A stretch of 5,258 bases of DNA from Planctomycetota bacterium (GTDB taxonomy: Bacteria; Planctomycetota; Planctomycetia; Pirellulales; Thermoguttaceae). Positions within the stretch are counted from its first letter, which is position 1; each line of letters begins with the position of its first letter. A program made the translations under genes and the position numbers. The stretch is taken from assembly GCA_023397045.1 (NCBI GenBank), contig JAEWUR010000621.1, forward strand, positions 1 through 5,258. The letters run 5' to 3'. Of this stretch, positions 1 to 5,258 are shown one piece after another. The notes under the pieces were generated by a model. That model was not told where the DNA came from and made no database searches. It saw only the letters and a program-made list of their open reading frames with translations.

Positions 1-775
1 CCACCAAGACGTCGGTTGCGCGGTAGACCTCGGCGATCTCCCGGACGTATTCGAGTCGCCCGAGGATGGGGATCTGGCCGAGGCGGGATCCTTTGGCCAC
101 CTCTTCGGTGGCCAACAATCCGCGAACGCGGTAGGGCAAGTGGTAATACGACTGGATCTGGTGCGCGAGGATTCCGTTGGACAGATCGGTTCCGACCAAA
201 AGTGCCCAGCGGCAATCTTTTTCGCCCAAGATGGGCTGCAAGACTTCGCGGGACATGCGCCAGCTTGCCCGGATCGATCCGAGAATGCCGATGGTCGTGA
301 TGAAATCGAGGATCAGCACGCCGCGCGGAATGCCTAATCGGAGGAAGAAGTTGGCAGTGGCCAGGGCGACGAGAGCGATGAACGTTGCTCGCAGCAGCGC
401 GGCCAAATCGGCGAACGTGACGTAGCGCCACCAGCCGTGGAATTGCGAAAGCATGAAGAAGATGACCAGTTTCAATCCGACGACCCAGGCGACCGAAGCA
501 AAGAAGATCGTCGCGTTGTTGGCGGGCACGTCGAAATCGAACCGCAGCAGGAAGGCCAGCCAGTAGGCGCCGAGGAAGATAGCGGCGTGCGTGCCGGCGA
601 GAAGCCACGAACGCGGAGACTTCAGTTGTCGCGAAAGGCGATCGAACCGATTGTTGTCGTCGGCGCCGGCGAAGGGAGGATCGATATGCCCGGCGGCTCC
701 GATGGTCTCCGCGATTTTGGACGGATTGGCAACGTGTGCGGCTTCGGCGCCGGCCTCGATTCTGATATGCTTCAT
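1..775 (-). CDS. CapD/FlaA1-like membrane nucleotide-sugar dehydratase/epimerase, N-terminal part (3' end outside window)
   Basis: An open frame without stops runs from an ATG at 775 to the window edge, giving 258 codons of an incomplete protein. After a polar N-terminus (residues 1-55) come about four membrane segments, near 58-77, 90-110, 124-145 and 150-168. They carry marks of the CapD/WbpM/PglF N-terminal region: LRFDFDVP (77-84), GWWRYVTFADL (114-124) and PRGVLILDF (150-158). A cytoplasmic Rossmann-like domain follows, with LLVGTDLSNG (192-201) where family members usually have a GxGxxG-type turn, and GQIPILG (233-239). Members typically convert UDP-GlcNAc-type sugars for polysaccharide assembly. 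The catalytic short-chain dehydrogenase domain would lie beyond the window, so activity cannot be confirmed. The main alternative is a polyprenyl glycosylphosphotransferase, which can share the membrane plus CoA-binding-like architecture. A GTG at 787-785 is a possible alternative start. An AAGGG at 787-791 lies 11 nt before the ATG. The gene follows epsI after 204 nt, so it may be in the same operon or have its own promoter. Confidence 0.75.
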   Translation of the reverse strand, partial: MKHIRIEAGAEAAHVANPSKIAETIGAAGHIDPPFAGADDNNRFDRLSRQLKSPRSWLLAGTHAAIFLGAYWLAFLLRFDFDVPANNATIFFASVAWVVGLKLVIFFMLSQFHGWWRYVTFADLAALLRATFIALVALATANFFLRLGIPRGVLILDFITTIGILGSIRASWRMSREVLQPILGEKDCRWALLVGTDLSNGILAHQIQSYYHLPYRVRGLLATEEVAKGSRLGQIPILGRLEYVREIAEVYRATDVLV

Positions 776-979
776 TTGCCGTTTCACCCTTGGCAGAGCC
801 CTGTTCCGAGAAGAGAAGACATCGGGAAAACGTCGCTTACCGCCCCATCCCTTGGCAAACCGGCGTCGAGACGTCCGCACGGCCAAAAAACCCGGTTATC
901 GGCAGGGTCATCCTGCGTTGGCCGGAACGGCGTCACCAATCCAATTCAGCCTTCATTGTAATTTCAAATGCTCAATTCG
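776..979 (-). other. epsI to capD-like intergenic spacer with nested inverted repeats
   Basis: This is the largest gap between genes of the cluster, and I find no credible gene in it. It holds a nested inverted repeat at 880-924. The end near epsI (about 940-980) is noticeably AT-richer than its surroundings, as a promoter might be, but no good -35/-10 or -24/-12 pair is present. The closest fit is TTGAAA, then 17 nt, then TTGGAT on the minus strand, which has a poor -10. The frame of the downstream gene stays open up to 895, so a longer N-terminus from an unusual start cannot be excluded. Confidence 0.5.
880..924. repeat. Nested inverted repeat (possible RNA structure) between epsI and the capD-like gene
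   Basis: A perfect 7-bp outer stem, CGGCCAA (880-886) against TTGGCCG (918-924), encloses a perfect 5-bp hairpin, GCAGG (902-906) against CCTGC (912-916), with loop GTCAT. On the minus-strand transcript a run of six U lies at 885-890, partly inside the outer stem. This does not match the simple hairpin-then-U-tract layout of an intrinsic terminator, though weak attenuation is possible. It could also be an RNA-processing or stability element. Confidence 0.4.
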
Positions 980-1654
980 TCAAACTCCGCCCCAGCGGTC
1001 TAGATATTGTCGGTGTTCCGGCGAGTTGAGCCACTTTGAGAGCGTTTCGCCGAAATCGAGGATCGCTGCTCGCGCGTCGTCCGAATCGTTGACAGGGACC
1101 TGGAGCATGACTTTGACCAGTACCGGCCAAGTGGGCTGGCCTCGCATTTTCCATCGAATCGACCCACCCAGATCGAGTCGGCTGTACAAGACGTGCTGTC
1201 CCAACTGGTACCAGTAGGCGACCGCGACCTTGTCGTGTTCTTTTTGCCAAGTCACGACGCTGATCGGTATGCTCAAATCTTCGGACACCTTGACGTCTTC
1301 TTGCGATTGTCTAAGTTTCGTCCACCCACTCGATCGATAGCAGTTCAGCGGGCTGTGGTAGACGCCCTCGGCGGGGTCTTTGAACATGGCAAAGTGGAGC
1401 GACACGGCCCTGCCCTTGTCGTCGCGATAGATTCGATTGACGATCGAGGCAGCGCCCGTGGCGATGGCGATTTCCGTGTCCATCTCGGTGTCTTCGCCGT
1501 GCCAACTTCCCAATTCCGTGGGGAGATCGGTGATGGACCACTTGGGGAATTCGACATTCGGCGGTTCGGTTGCGGCTTGGACGAAATAGCCGATGCCGTA
1601 GGCGACGAGGACCAACCCAACGATGATGAAAAGTCGAGTGGAAACGTTCTTCAT
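980..1654 (-). CDS. epsI: Exosortase-associated EpsI family protein (DUF3485)
   Basis: This is a 224-residue protein with one N-terminal membrane anchor (about residues 8-27, LFIIVGLVLVAYGIGYFVQA) and the rest predicted outside the cytoplasmic membrane. The family mark is HSPLNCYRSSGW at 100-111. It matches the HxPxxCxxxxGW-type core of EpsI/DUF3485 proteins, which occur beside exosortases or fused to their C-termini in exopolysaccharide loci. Upstream of it are the usual LGSWHGED (48-55) and NRIYRDDKGRAVSLHFAMF (73-91), a beta-rich region typical of the family. The length is normal for a stand-alone member. Its biochemical role is not established; association with exosortase function and exopolysaccharide production is known from gene context. 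It begins 33 nt after the Wzz/BY-kinase stop, so co-transcription is very likely. The ATG at 1654 puts the anchor at the extreme N-terminus. The Shine-Dalgarno is weak (a GAGA-like run about 10 nt upstream). Confidence 0.88.
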   Translation of the reverse strand: MKNVSTRLFIIVGLVLVAYGIGYFVQAATEPPNVEFPKWSITDLPTELGSWHGEDTEMDTEIAIATGAASIVNRIYRDDKGRAVSLHFAMFKDPAEGVYHSPLNCYRSSGWTKLRQSQEDVKVSEDLSIPISVVTWQKEHDKVAVAYWYQLGQHVLYSRLDLGGSIRWKMRGQPTWPVLVKVMLQVPVNDSDDARAAILDFGETLSKWLNSPEHRQYLDRWGGV

Positions 1655-1687
1655 AGTATTGGTCTCAATGGATTAGCGGGATGGGCG

Positions 1688-3943
1688 TCAAGCGGTAATC
1701 GTGGACTCGTAGCCCATGTGTCTTCCGTAGACCCGATCGTTCGGTCCGGTAACGACCGCCTCGATCGAATTGACGCCGAAGGCCGAGAGAATCTCGCAGG
1801 CGGCTTCGACCTTGGGCGCTTCGCTGACGTCGCGGAATACGGAGAGGACGACGGCGTCGACGTGTTGGCTGACGAATCGCGAGTCGGGCACCGGCAAGAC
1901 GGGGCTTGTGTCGAGGATGACAAACTCGAATTCTTCCCGGAGTTGCTTGAACATGGAGGCTGCCGCGCCGTTGGACAACGAAGCCAACGCCGTGCGGTCC
2001 CAGCGGCCGGCCGTCACCAGGGCGAGATTATCGGCAACGCCCTGATGGATCAGTGCGGAGACGGGGTTCTCGCGCCGCAGCGCCTCGCAGACGCCGGGTT
2101 CCAGCGTTACCCCGAAGACTTCGTCGAACGACGGCCTGCGAAGGTCGAAGTCGACCAGGACGGTTTGGCGTCCGGCTCGGGCGAGGCTCATGGCCAGTTG
2201 GCTTGCCAAGGTGGTTTTGCCTTCGCCGCCGATGGCACTGGACACCATGATGACACGGGTCTGTTCGGTATCGGCCTTTCGGAGGATTCGGGCGGCGATG
2301 CCGTCGACGGATTCCGTCAATCGCATGTGCCATGTCTGGTTCCGTTTCGAAGGCGATCCCAGGCGGCGAATCACGCGGGGCGGAATCAACGGGATCGACC
2401 CGATGACCGGCAGGCTCAGTCCCCTTGATACGTCGGCGCTGTTGTTGATGCGTTTCTTCTGGATGTCGACTAGTGTGAGGCCGACTGCCGGAATGCAAGC
2501 GCTTGCGCACATCGCCAAGACGGTCATGACAATCAGAGGAATTTCATTCGACGGTTCGGTGGGTTCGTCGGCTTTGCCGTAGGGAGCGGTGATTCGGGGA
2601 GCGGAACGAAGCTCGACGCGGAGTTTCTCGCGCTCGCCGGAGATCTCGGCCAGCACCATGTCGAGGTTTTTGATGTCGGCTCGCATCATCTCGACATCGA
2701 CCGATGAGATGCCGAGTTTTTCGGCCTTGGCTTGTTGTTCTTGGACGAGCTTCTGGGCGCTGGCCTCCTGCTCCGACATGACGGCGATGAACGCGTCGGC
2801 CTTTTCGATCTCGACCTGGACTTCCGATATCCGTTTTTGTTTGACCAATTCGGCGATCTCCGCGCGGCGATCGTCGTATTGCTGTTGCATGATTTGCAGG
2901 TCTTGCTGATAACGGTCGGCGTACATGGACTTTGCCTCGGCCACCACCGCTCCGGCCGTGTAGATTTGCTGCATCTTGCGCCAGCCCAACTCCATGAACA
3001 ATTGTTTTGCAATCGGGTCGTTCATGACCATCATCTCGACTTCCGCGTCGTTGACCGTCATGTTTTCCATGCTTCGTAGCACGGCCTTTTGCGACGCCAA
3101 CTCACTCTGCAGTTTGCGAACTTCGTATTGGCTTCTGGCCGCGTCCTGGCGATAGATGCTCAGCAATTCCAATTCAATTCGTTGCTGGACATTGATGGTG
3201 TCGGAGTCCGAGGTGCCGAATGTTTCGGCCATTTTCTTGAGGTCCTCGCGTTTACTGCGGACCTCGGTCTCTTTTTCGCTGCATGCCCGATCCAACTCGT
3301 TGAAGTGCTGTTGCTTCTGGTCGCGTTCGGCGTTGACGACTTCGGTCAGGTAGGCGTCGACGACGGCCCGAGCCAAAATAGCTGCTTCTTCTTTGTCGTA
3401 CCGGGTTACGCTGATCTCCATGATTTCGGCGCGGCCGGGAAAGGAGACCGACAAGTATTCCTGAAGCCACTCGACAGGATCTTCGCGGCGGGACACCTCT
3501 TGGATGATGGGAAGCTTCGCTACTTCCGGCCTGCGTAAGGCAGCCAGCAAGACGAAACGGCCGGAGACCAACTGCTGTTGGGTGTTCTTGTAGATTTCGA
3601 AGAAATCGCGGTCGACGCTATCAATGGTTGTCGCGTTCAAGATAGCCTTGTCCTGCATCGCGATGCGCAGGAACGTGCTGGCTTTGTATTGGATTCCGAC
3701 TCCGAACCAGACGGCGGGACCGGCGATCGCGGCGCAGAGAATACCCAGCCCCGCGGCGGCGAGCCAGTTGCGCCGCAATGCGTTGAGATAGACGGTGAAC
3801 TCCGTGTTTCCTGTCTTGGAGGGTTGGGCCACCGCGGGACCGCCCCAGTCCATCGAGCGCTGCTCCAAAGCGTTTGCCGGAAGCAAAGTCATCGAGGTCG
3901 AGCCGTTCTGCTCGTCGCCCATGAAGGTTTGGTCGTTTGCCAT
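1688..3943 (-). CDS. Polysaccharide chain-length determinant fused to BY-kinase (Wzz/Wzc-type tyrosine autokinase)
   Basis: This 751-residue inner-membrane protein sets exopolysaccharide chain length and helps export by cycles of tyrosine autophosphorylation. A cytoplasmic N-terminus (1-58) precedes TM1 (about 61-82). A periplasmic Wzz domain rich in coiled coil (about 205-290 and 340-445) follows, then a proline-containing stretch (449-469) and TM2 (about 468-491). The cytoplasmic P-loop domain has Walker A GGEGKTT (572-578; K576), Walker A' VLVDFDLRRP (595-604; D598, D600) and Walker B VILDTSP (675-681; D678). These are the BY-kinase hallmarks that distinguish it from ParA/MinD. Two features are odd. 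The usual EX2RX2R activation helix reads ESVDGIAARIL (544-554) and lacks the arginines. The C-terminal tyrosine cluster is only Y739 and Y745, the sole tyrosines of the kinase domain. In proteobacterial exosortase loci the Wzz and kinase parts are often separate proteins; here they are fused. The start at 3943 has AGGA at 3955-3958, 11 nt upstream. Confidence 0.93.
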   Translation of the reverse strand: MANDQTFMGDEQNGSTSMTLLPANALEQRSMDWGGPAVAQPSKTGNTEFTVYLNALRRNWLAAAGLGILCAAIAGPAVWFGVGIQYKASTFLRIAMQDKAILNATTIDSVDRDFFEIYKNTQQQLVSGRFVLLAALRRPEVAKLPIIQEVSRREDPVEWLQEYLSVSFPGRAEIMEISVTRYDKEEAAILARAVVDAYLTEVVNAERDQKQQHFNELDRACSEKETEVRSKREDLKKMAETFGTSDSDTINVQQRIELELLSIYRQDAARSQYEVRKLQSELASQKAVLRSMENMTVNDAEVEMMVMNDPIAKQLFMELGWRKMQQIYTAGAVVAEAKSMYADRYQQDLQIMQQQYDDRRAEIAELVKQKRISEVQVEIEKADAFIAVMSEQEASAQKLVQEQQAKAEKLGISSVDVEMMRADIKNLDMVLAEISGEREKLRVELRSAPRITAPYGKADEPTEPSNEIPLIVMTVLAMCASACIPAVGLTLVDIQKKRINNSADVSRGLSLPVIGSIPLIPPRVIRRLGSPSKRNQTWHMRLTESVDGIAARILRKADTEQTRVIMVSSAIGGEGKTTLASQLAMSLARAGRQTVLVDFDLRRPSFDEVFGVTLEPGVCEALRRENPVSALIHQGVADNLALVTAGRWDRTALASLSNGAAASMFKQLREEFEFVILDTSPVLPVPDSRFVSQHVDAVVLSVFRDVSEAPKVEAACEILSAFGVNSIEAVVTGPNDRVYGRHMGYESTITA

Positions 3944-3981
3944 CGATCTGGTGATCCTGGGTTTCTTTATGGAGTTAGGTC

Positions 3982-4000
3982 AACCGGCGTTTGGCCGGCT
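3982..4000 (-). other. Intercistronic hairpin between the exosortase and Wzz/BY-kinase genes
   Basis: Arms at 3982-3988 and 3994-4000 pair on the minus-strand transcript as AGCCGGC with GCCGGUU (7 pairs, one G-U) around a 5-nt loop, CAAAC. No U tract follows, so it is unlikely to be an intrinsic terminator. It sits 22 nt after the exosortase stop and 38 nt before the kinase start. This position suits an mRNA stability or processing element that lets the membrane enzyme and the kinase be made in different amounts. Confidence 0.45.
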
Positions 4001-4022
4001 CATCCTTAAAAGTCACGAACGT

Positions 4023-5006
4023 CTATCTGCGTCTGCGTTGGAAGACTCGGTCGGTCGCATTCTGATTCGGCAGCGAGCGAGTCATGACAATCGCCTTTTT
4101 CGGTGGTTCAATCAAGAGTTTCGACAACAAGGTCATTTCGAGCAACAGCAGCAACAATCCGACGGGCATCATGAGGTAGCCTGCCCACTCGTGGATCAGT
4201 TCGCCCGCCGTATCGAGATCGATCATGTTCGGCCAGAACGCGGCGAACTTGTAGACGACGGCGGTGAGGACGATTCGCACGACGTTCGAGGCCACCGCGA
4301 TCGGGGCGGCGCTGGCGATCATGACCAGCCGTTCCCAGAGGGGGCGTTTCACGACGAACGCGGCGCCAATGCACAGCGCGAAGAACAACATCATCATTCG
4401 CAGCCCACTGCACGCCCGGGCGACTTCCAACGGTCGCTCGGCCAACTGGATGACGTTGCCTTCGGCGACGGCCGCCATGCCGAGCGTCTGGATCGTATAG
4501 GTGCTCAGGCGCGTCGCGATGGCCTGCAATTGCTCGCTGGCCATGCCTTGAATCGCGCCTGGAAGAGGGATCATGAAGAAGAGGAACACGATGGAGGGCC
4601 ACGCCCAATTCAATCCCTGCCAGCCACCGACGAACAGCGCGACGCCGGCGAAGAATGGCAGCATCGACAGTTCGGGCAGACTGCCGTAGTTGAAATAGGC
4701 GGCGACCCACCGCATCATCGCCCAAACGAGGAAAAACGGTATTGCCCACCACACCCCGGAGCCGCCGAACTCAGGAATCATGTTCCGCCGCATCCACAGC
4801 AGCCAGACCGCGAAGATCGGCACGACGAAGCCGTGTTGGTAATCTTCGGAGTGCATCCACGAGGTCACGAGGAGATGGATGCTGGACCAGTAGAACAGCA
4901 CGAAGACAACGGCCAATACGAGCCACGCAATCTGCGCGGACGGGCCGGGAAGCAACTGCTTGAATTCTTCTTTGAAGCCTGGCTTTTCGGTGGTCGACTC
5001 TGGCAT
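4023..5006 (-). CDS. Exosortase (transpeptidase-like sorting enzyme, EpsH/Xrt family)
   Basis: This 327-residue polytopic membrane protein has about eight hydrophobic segments, starting near residue 26 and ending near 297. Exosortases are thought to cut C-terminal sorting signals of the PEP-CTERM kind at the membrane and join the proteins to a surface acceptor, often in exopolysaccharide-producing bacteria. The whole family signature is visible: DYQHGFVVPIFAVWLLW (55-71), FMIPLPG (144-150), EVARACSGLR (194-203) with candidate catalytic C199, SNVVRI (240-245) with R244, and IHEWAGYLMMP (271-281) with H272. No EpsI-like domain is fused at the C-terminus; that function is the separate gene at 980-1654. 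The protein ends in a basic tail, RRRR. It is the first gene after the sigma-54 promoter. The ATG at 5006 is chosen because the next methionine is residue 51. No clear Shine-Dalgarno is seen. The Xrt subclass cannot be assigned from sequence alone. Confidence 0.93.
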   Translation of the reverse strand: MPESTTEKPGFKEEFKQLLPGPSAQIAWLVLAVVFVLFYWSSIHLLVTSWMHSEDYQHGFVVPIFAVWLLWMRRNMIPEFGGSGVWWAIPFFLVWAMMRWVAAYFNYGSLPELSMLPFFAGVALFVGGWQGLNWAWPSIVFLFFMIPLPGAIQGMASEQLQAIATRLSTYTIQTLGMAAVAEGNVIQLAERPLEVARACSGLRMMMLFFALCIGAAFVVKRPLWERLVMIASAAPIAVASNVVRIVLTAVVYKFAAFWPNMIDLDTAGELIHEWAGYLMMPVGLLLLLLEMTLLSKLLIEPPKKAIVMTRSLPNQNATDRVFQRRRR

Positions 5007-5052
5007 GGTTACGATTCGTTCAATTCGTGGTTGATGTCAGCGTTGTTCTGGG

Positions 5053-5069
5053 AGCAAAGATCGTGCCAG
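5053..5069 (-). promoter_or_regulatory. Sigma-54 (RpoN) -24/-12 promoter for the exosortase operon
   Basis: The minus strand reads CTGGCACGATCTTTGCT, matching every fixed base of the consensus YTGGCACG-N4-TTGCW. The GG (5067-5066) and GC (5055-5054) pairs have the obligatory 12-bp offset. Counting from -12 at 5054 places +1 near 5042, 36 nt upstream of the exosortase ATG, which is a normal leader length. Sigma-54 promoters require an AAA+ enhancer-binding protein. In proteobacterial PEP-CTERM systems PrsR plays this role. No such gene is in the window. Confidence 0.87.
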
Positions 5070-5132
5070 CCCCCTCAAGACGAGGTTACGAGCCGGCAGT
5101 TAGCGGTTATCCAGCATTTTCCACCCTGTGAC

Positions 5133-5166
5133 GACAAATGCGAACGCTATCGCTCGTCCGTTTGTC
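5133..5166. promoter_or_regulatory. Candidate activator-binding dyad (GACAAA-N22-TTTGTC)
   Basis: A perfect 6-bp inverted repeat, GACAAA (5133-5138) and TTTGTC (5161-5166), is centred about 107 bp upstream of the predicted sigma-54 start site. Enhancer-binding-protein sites commonly lie about 80-150 bp upstream. The 22-bp spacer is long for one dimer, so two half-sites or chance are also possible. Confidence 0.3.
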
Positions 5167-5179
5167 AACATGTCTGTTG
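5166..5179. promoter_or_regulatory. Candidate activator-binding dyad (CAACA-TGTC-TGTTG)
   Basis: A perfect 5-bp inverted repeat with a 4-bp spacer is centred about 130 bp upstream of the predicted sigma-54 start. It touches the right arm of the previous dyad and contains the palindrome ACATGT (5168-5173). Spacing and size suit a helix-turn-helix dimer such as a sigma-54 activator. No known operator is matched. Confidence 0.33.
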
Positions 5180-5231
5180 CGAAAAGGCATCATGGACGTC
5201 GGGCGTTGCGATCGTTTCGACGGTCGATCCG

Positions 5232-5248
5232 TGGCAACGCCGTTGCCA
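5232..5248. repeat. 17-bp perfect palindrome (TGGCAACG-C-CGTTGCCA)
   Basis: Two perfect 8-bp arms flank a single central base at 5240, about 200 bp upstream of the predicted start site. No T tract lies on either side, so it looks more like a protein-binding operator than a terminator. Further GTTGC half-sites lie at 5176-5180, 5205-5209 and 5250-5254. It could serve this operon or a gene beyond the window. Confidence 0.45.
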
Positions 5249-5258
5249 AGTTGCATGG

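Larger units (their letters stand above)
5007..5258 (-). promoter_or_regulatory. Control region upstream of the exosortase operon
   Basis: This region holds the sigma-54 promoter (5053-5069), two candidate activator-binding dyads (5133-5166 and 5166-5179), a 17-bp palindrome (5232-5248) and several copies of GTTGC. The predicted 36-nt leader (5042-5007) has no clear Shine-Dalgarno and contains a 6-bp direct repeat, ATTCGT, at 5014-5019 and 5023-5028. No reading frame here has a recognisable product. Short frames open to the window edge exist on both strands, so the start of a divergent gene cannot be excluded. Confidence 0.65.

Noticed and set aside
885..916. Intrinsic terminator between epsI and the capD-like gene
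   Set aside because: The perfect 5-bp hairpin is followed by 11 nt before the T6 run, and the T run lies partly within the outer stem. The geometry is wrong for a standard terminator.
933..956. Seven-codon minus-strand mini-ORF (MKAELDW) after epsI
   Set aside because: It is too short to distinguish from chance, has no ribosome-binding site, and shows no leader-peptide codon bias.
437..961. Plus-strand frame of 174 codons
   Set aside because: It is antisense to the N-terminal part of the CapD-like gene, whose membrane segments and motifs are convincing. The plus-strand product is low-complexity and charged with no family resemblance.
1193..2428. Long plus-strand reading frame of 411 codons
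   Set aside because: It lies antisense to epsI and the 3' half of the Wzz/BY-kinase gene, both of which have complete family motifs. The translation has no recognisable domain and is rich in the Gly/Arg/Asp expected from antisense reading of GC-rich codons.
5140..5168. Sigma-70 promoter with a perfect TTGACA -35 at 5168-5163 (minus strand)
   Set aside because: At 16-18 bp spacing the -10 region reads GTTCGC or similar, far from TATAAT. The sigma-54 element downstream is a much better explanation.
5110..5256. Minus-strand frame of 48 codons upstream of the promoter
   Set aside because: It is short and basic, matches no known family, and overlaps the palindrome and dyads of the control region. 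It might be the tail of an upstream gene, but nothing in the sequence shows it.
5138..5258. Possible start of a divergent plus-strand gene (ATG at 5138, 5170 or 5192, open to the window edge)
   Set aside because: Only 30-40 codons are visible, no ribosome-binding site or recognisable sequence is present, and two overlapping frames are equally open. It is possible but cannot be supported from this window.

Overview
The window is a stretch of an exopolysaccharide/exosortase locus from a GC-rich Gram-negative bacterium. All four recognisable genes lie on the minus strand. The likeliest host is a planctomycete or a relative: this combination (a stand-alone exosortase, a fused Wzz/BY-kinase, an EpsI-type protein and a CapD-like membrane sugar enzyme) fits that group, and Shine-Dalgarno sequences are weak. 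The taxonomy is inferred from protein style only; no rRNA or marker gene is present.

Layout in the direction of transcription, right to left. 5258-5007 is a regulatory region with no convincing gene. It carries a full-consensus sigma-54 (-24/-12) promoter at 5053-5069, with its predicted start site 36 nt before the exosortase ATG, and several inverted repeats upstream where an activator could bind. 5006-4023 is the exosortase, with an intact Cys-Arg-His catalytic set. A 79-nt gap with a hairpin follows. 3943-1688 is a polysaccharide chain-length/tyrosine autokinase (Wzz + BY-kinase) with complete Walker motifs, but only two tyrosines in its kinase domain and no EX2RX2R motif. After 33 nt comes an EpsI/DUF3485 protein at 1654-980. 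A 204-nt spacer contains a nested inverted repeat. 775-1 is the N-terminal 258 codons of a membrane-anchored CapD/FlaA1-like nucleotide-sugar enzyme, or possibly a related polyprenyl glycosylphosphotransferase, which runs off the window.

Taken together, the genes suggest one module: making and exporting an exopolysaccharide of controlled length (Wzz/BY-kinase and the CapD-like enzyme), coupled to processing and anchoring of proteins with C-terminal sorting signals (exosortase and EpsI). The sigma-54 promoter implies control by an enhancer-binding activator, as in the PrsK/PrsR regulation known for proteobacterial PEP-CTERM systems. No sorting-signal substrate, glycosyltransferase or activator gene is in the window. 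The families are known; the most notable points are the sigma-54 control region and the reduced kinase features.
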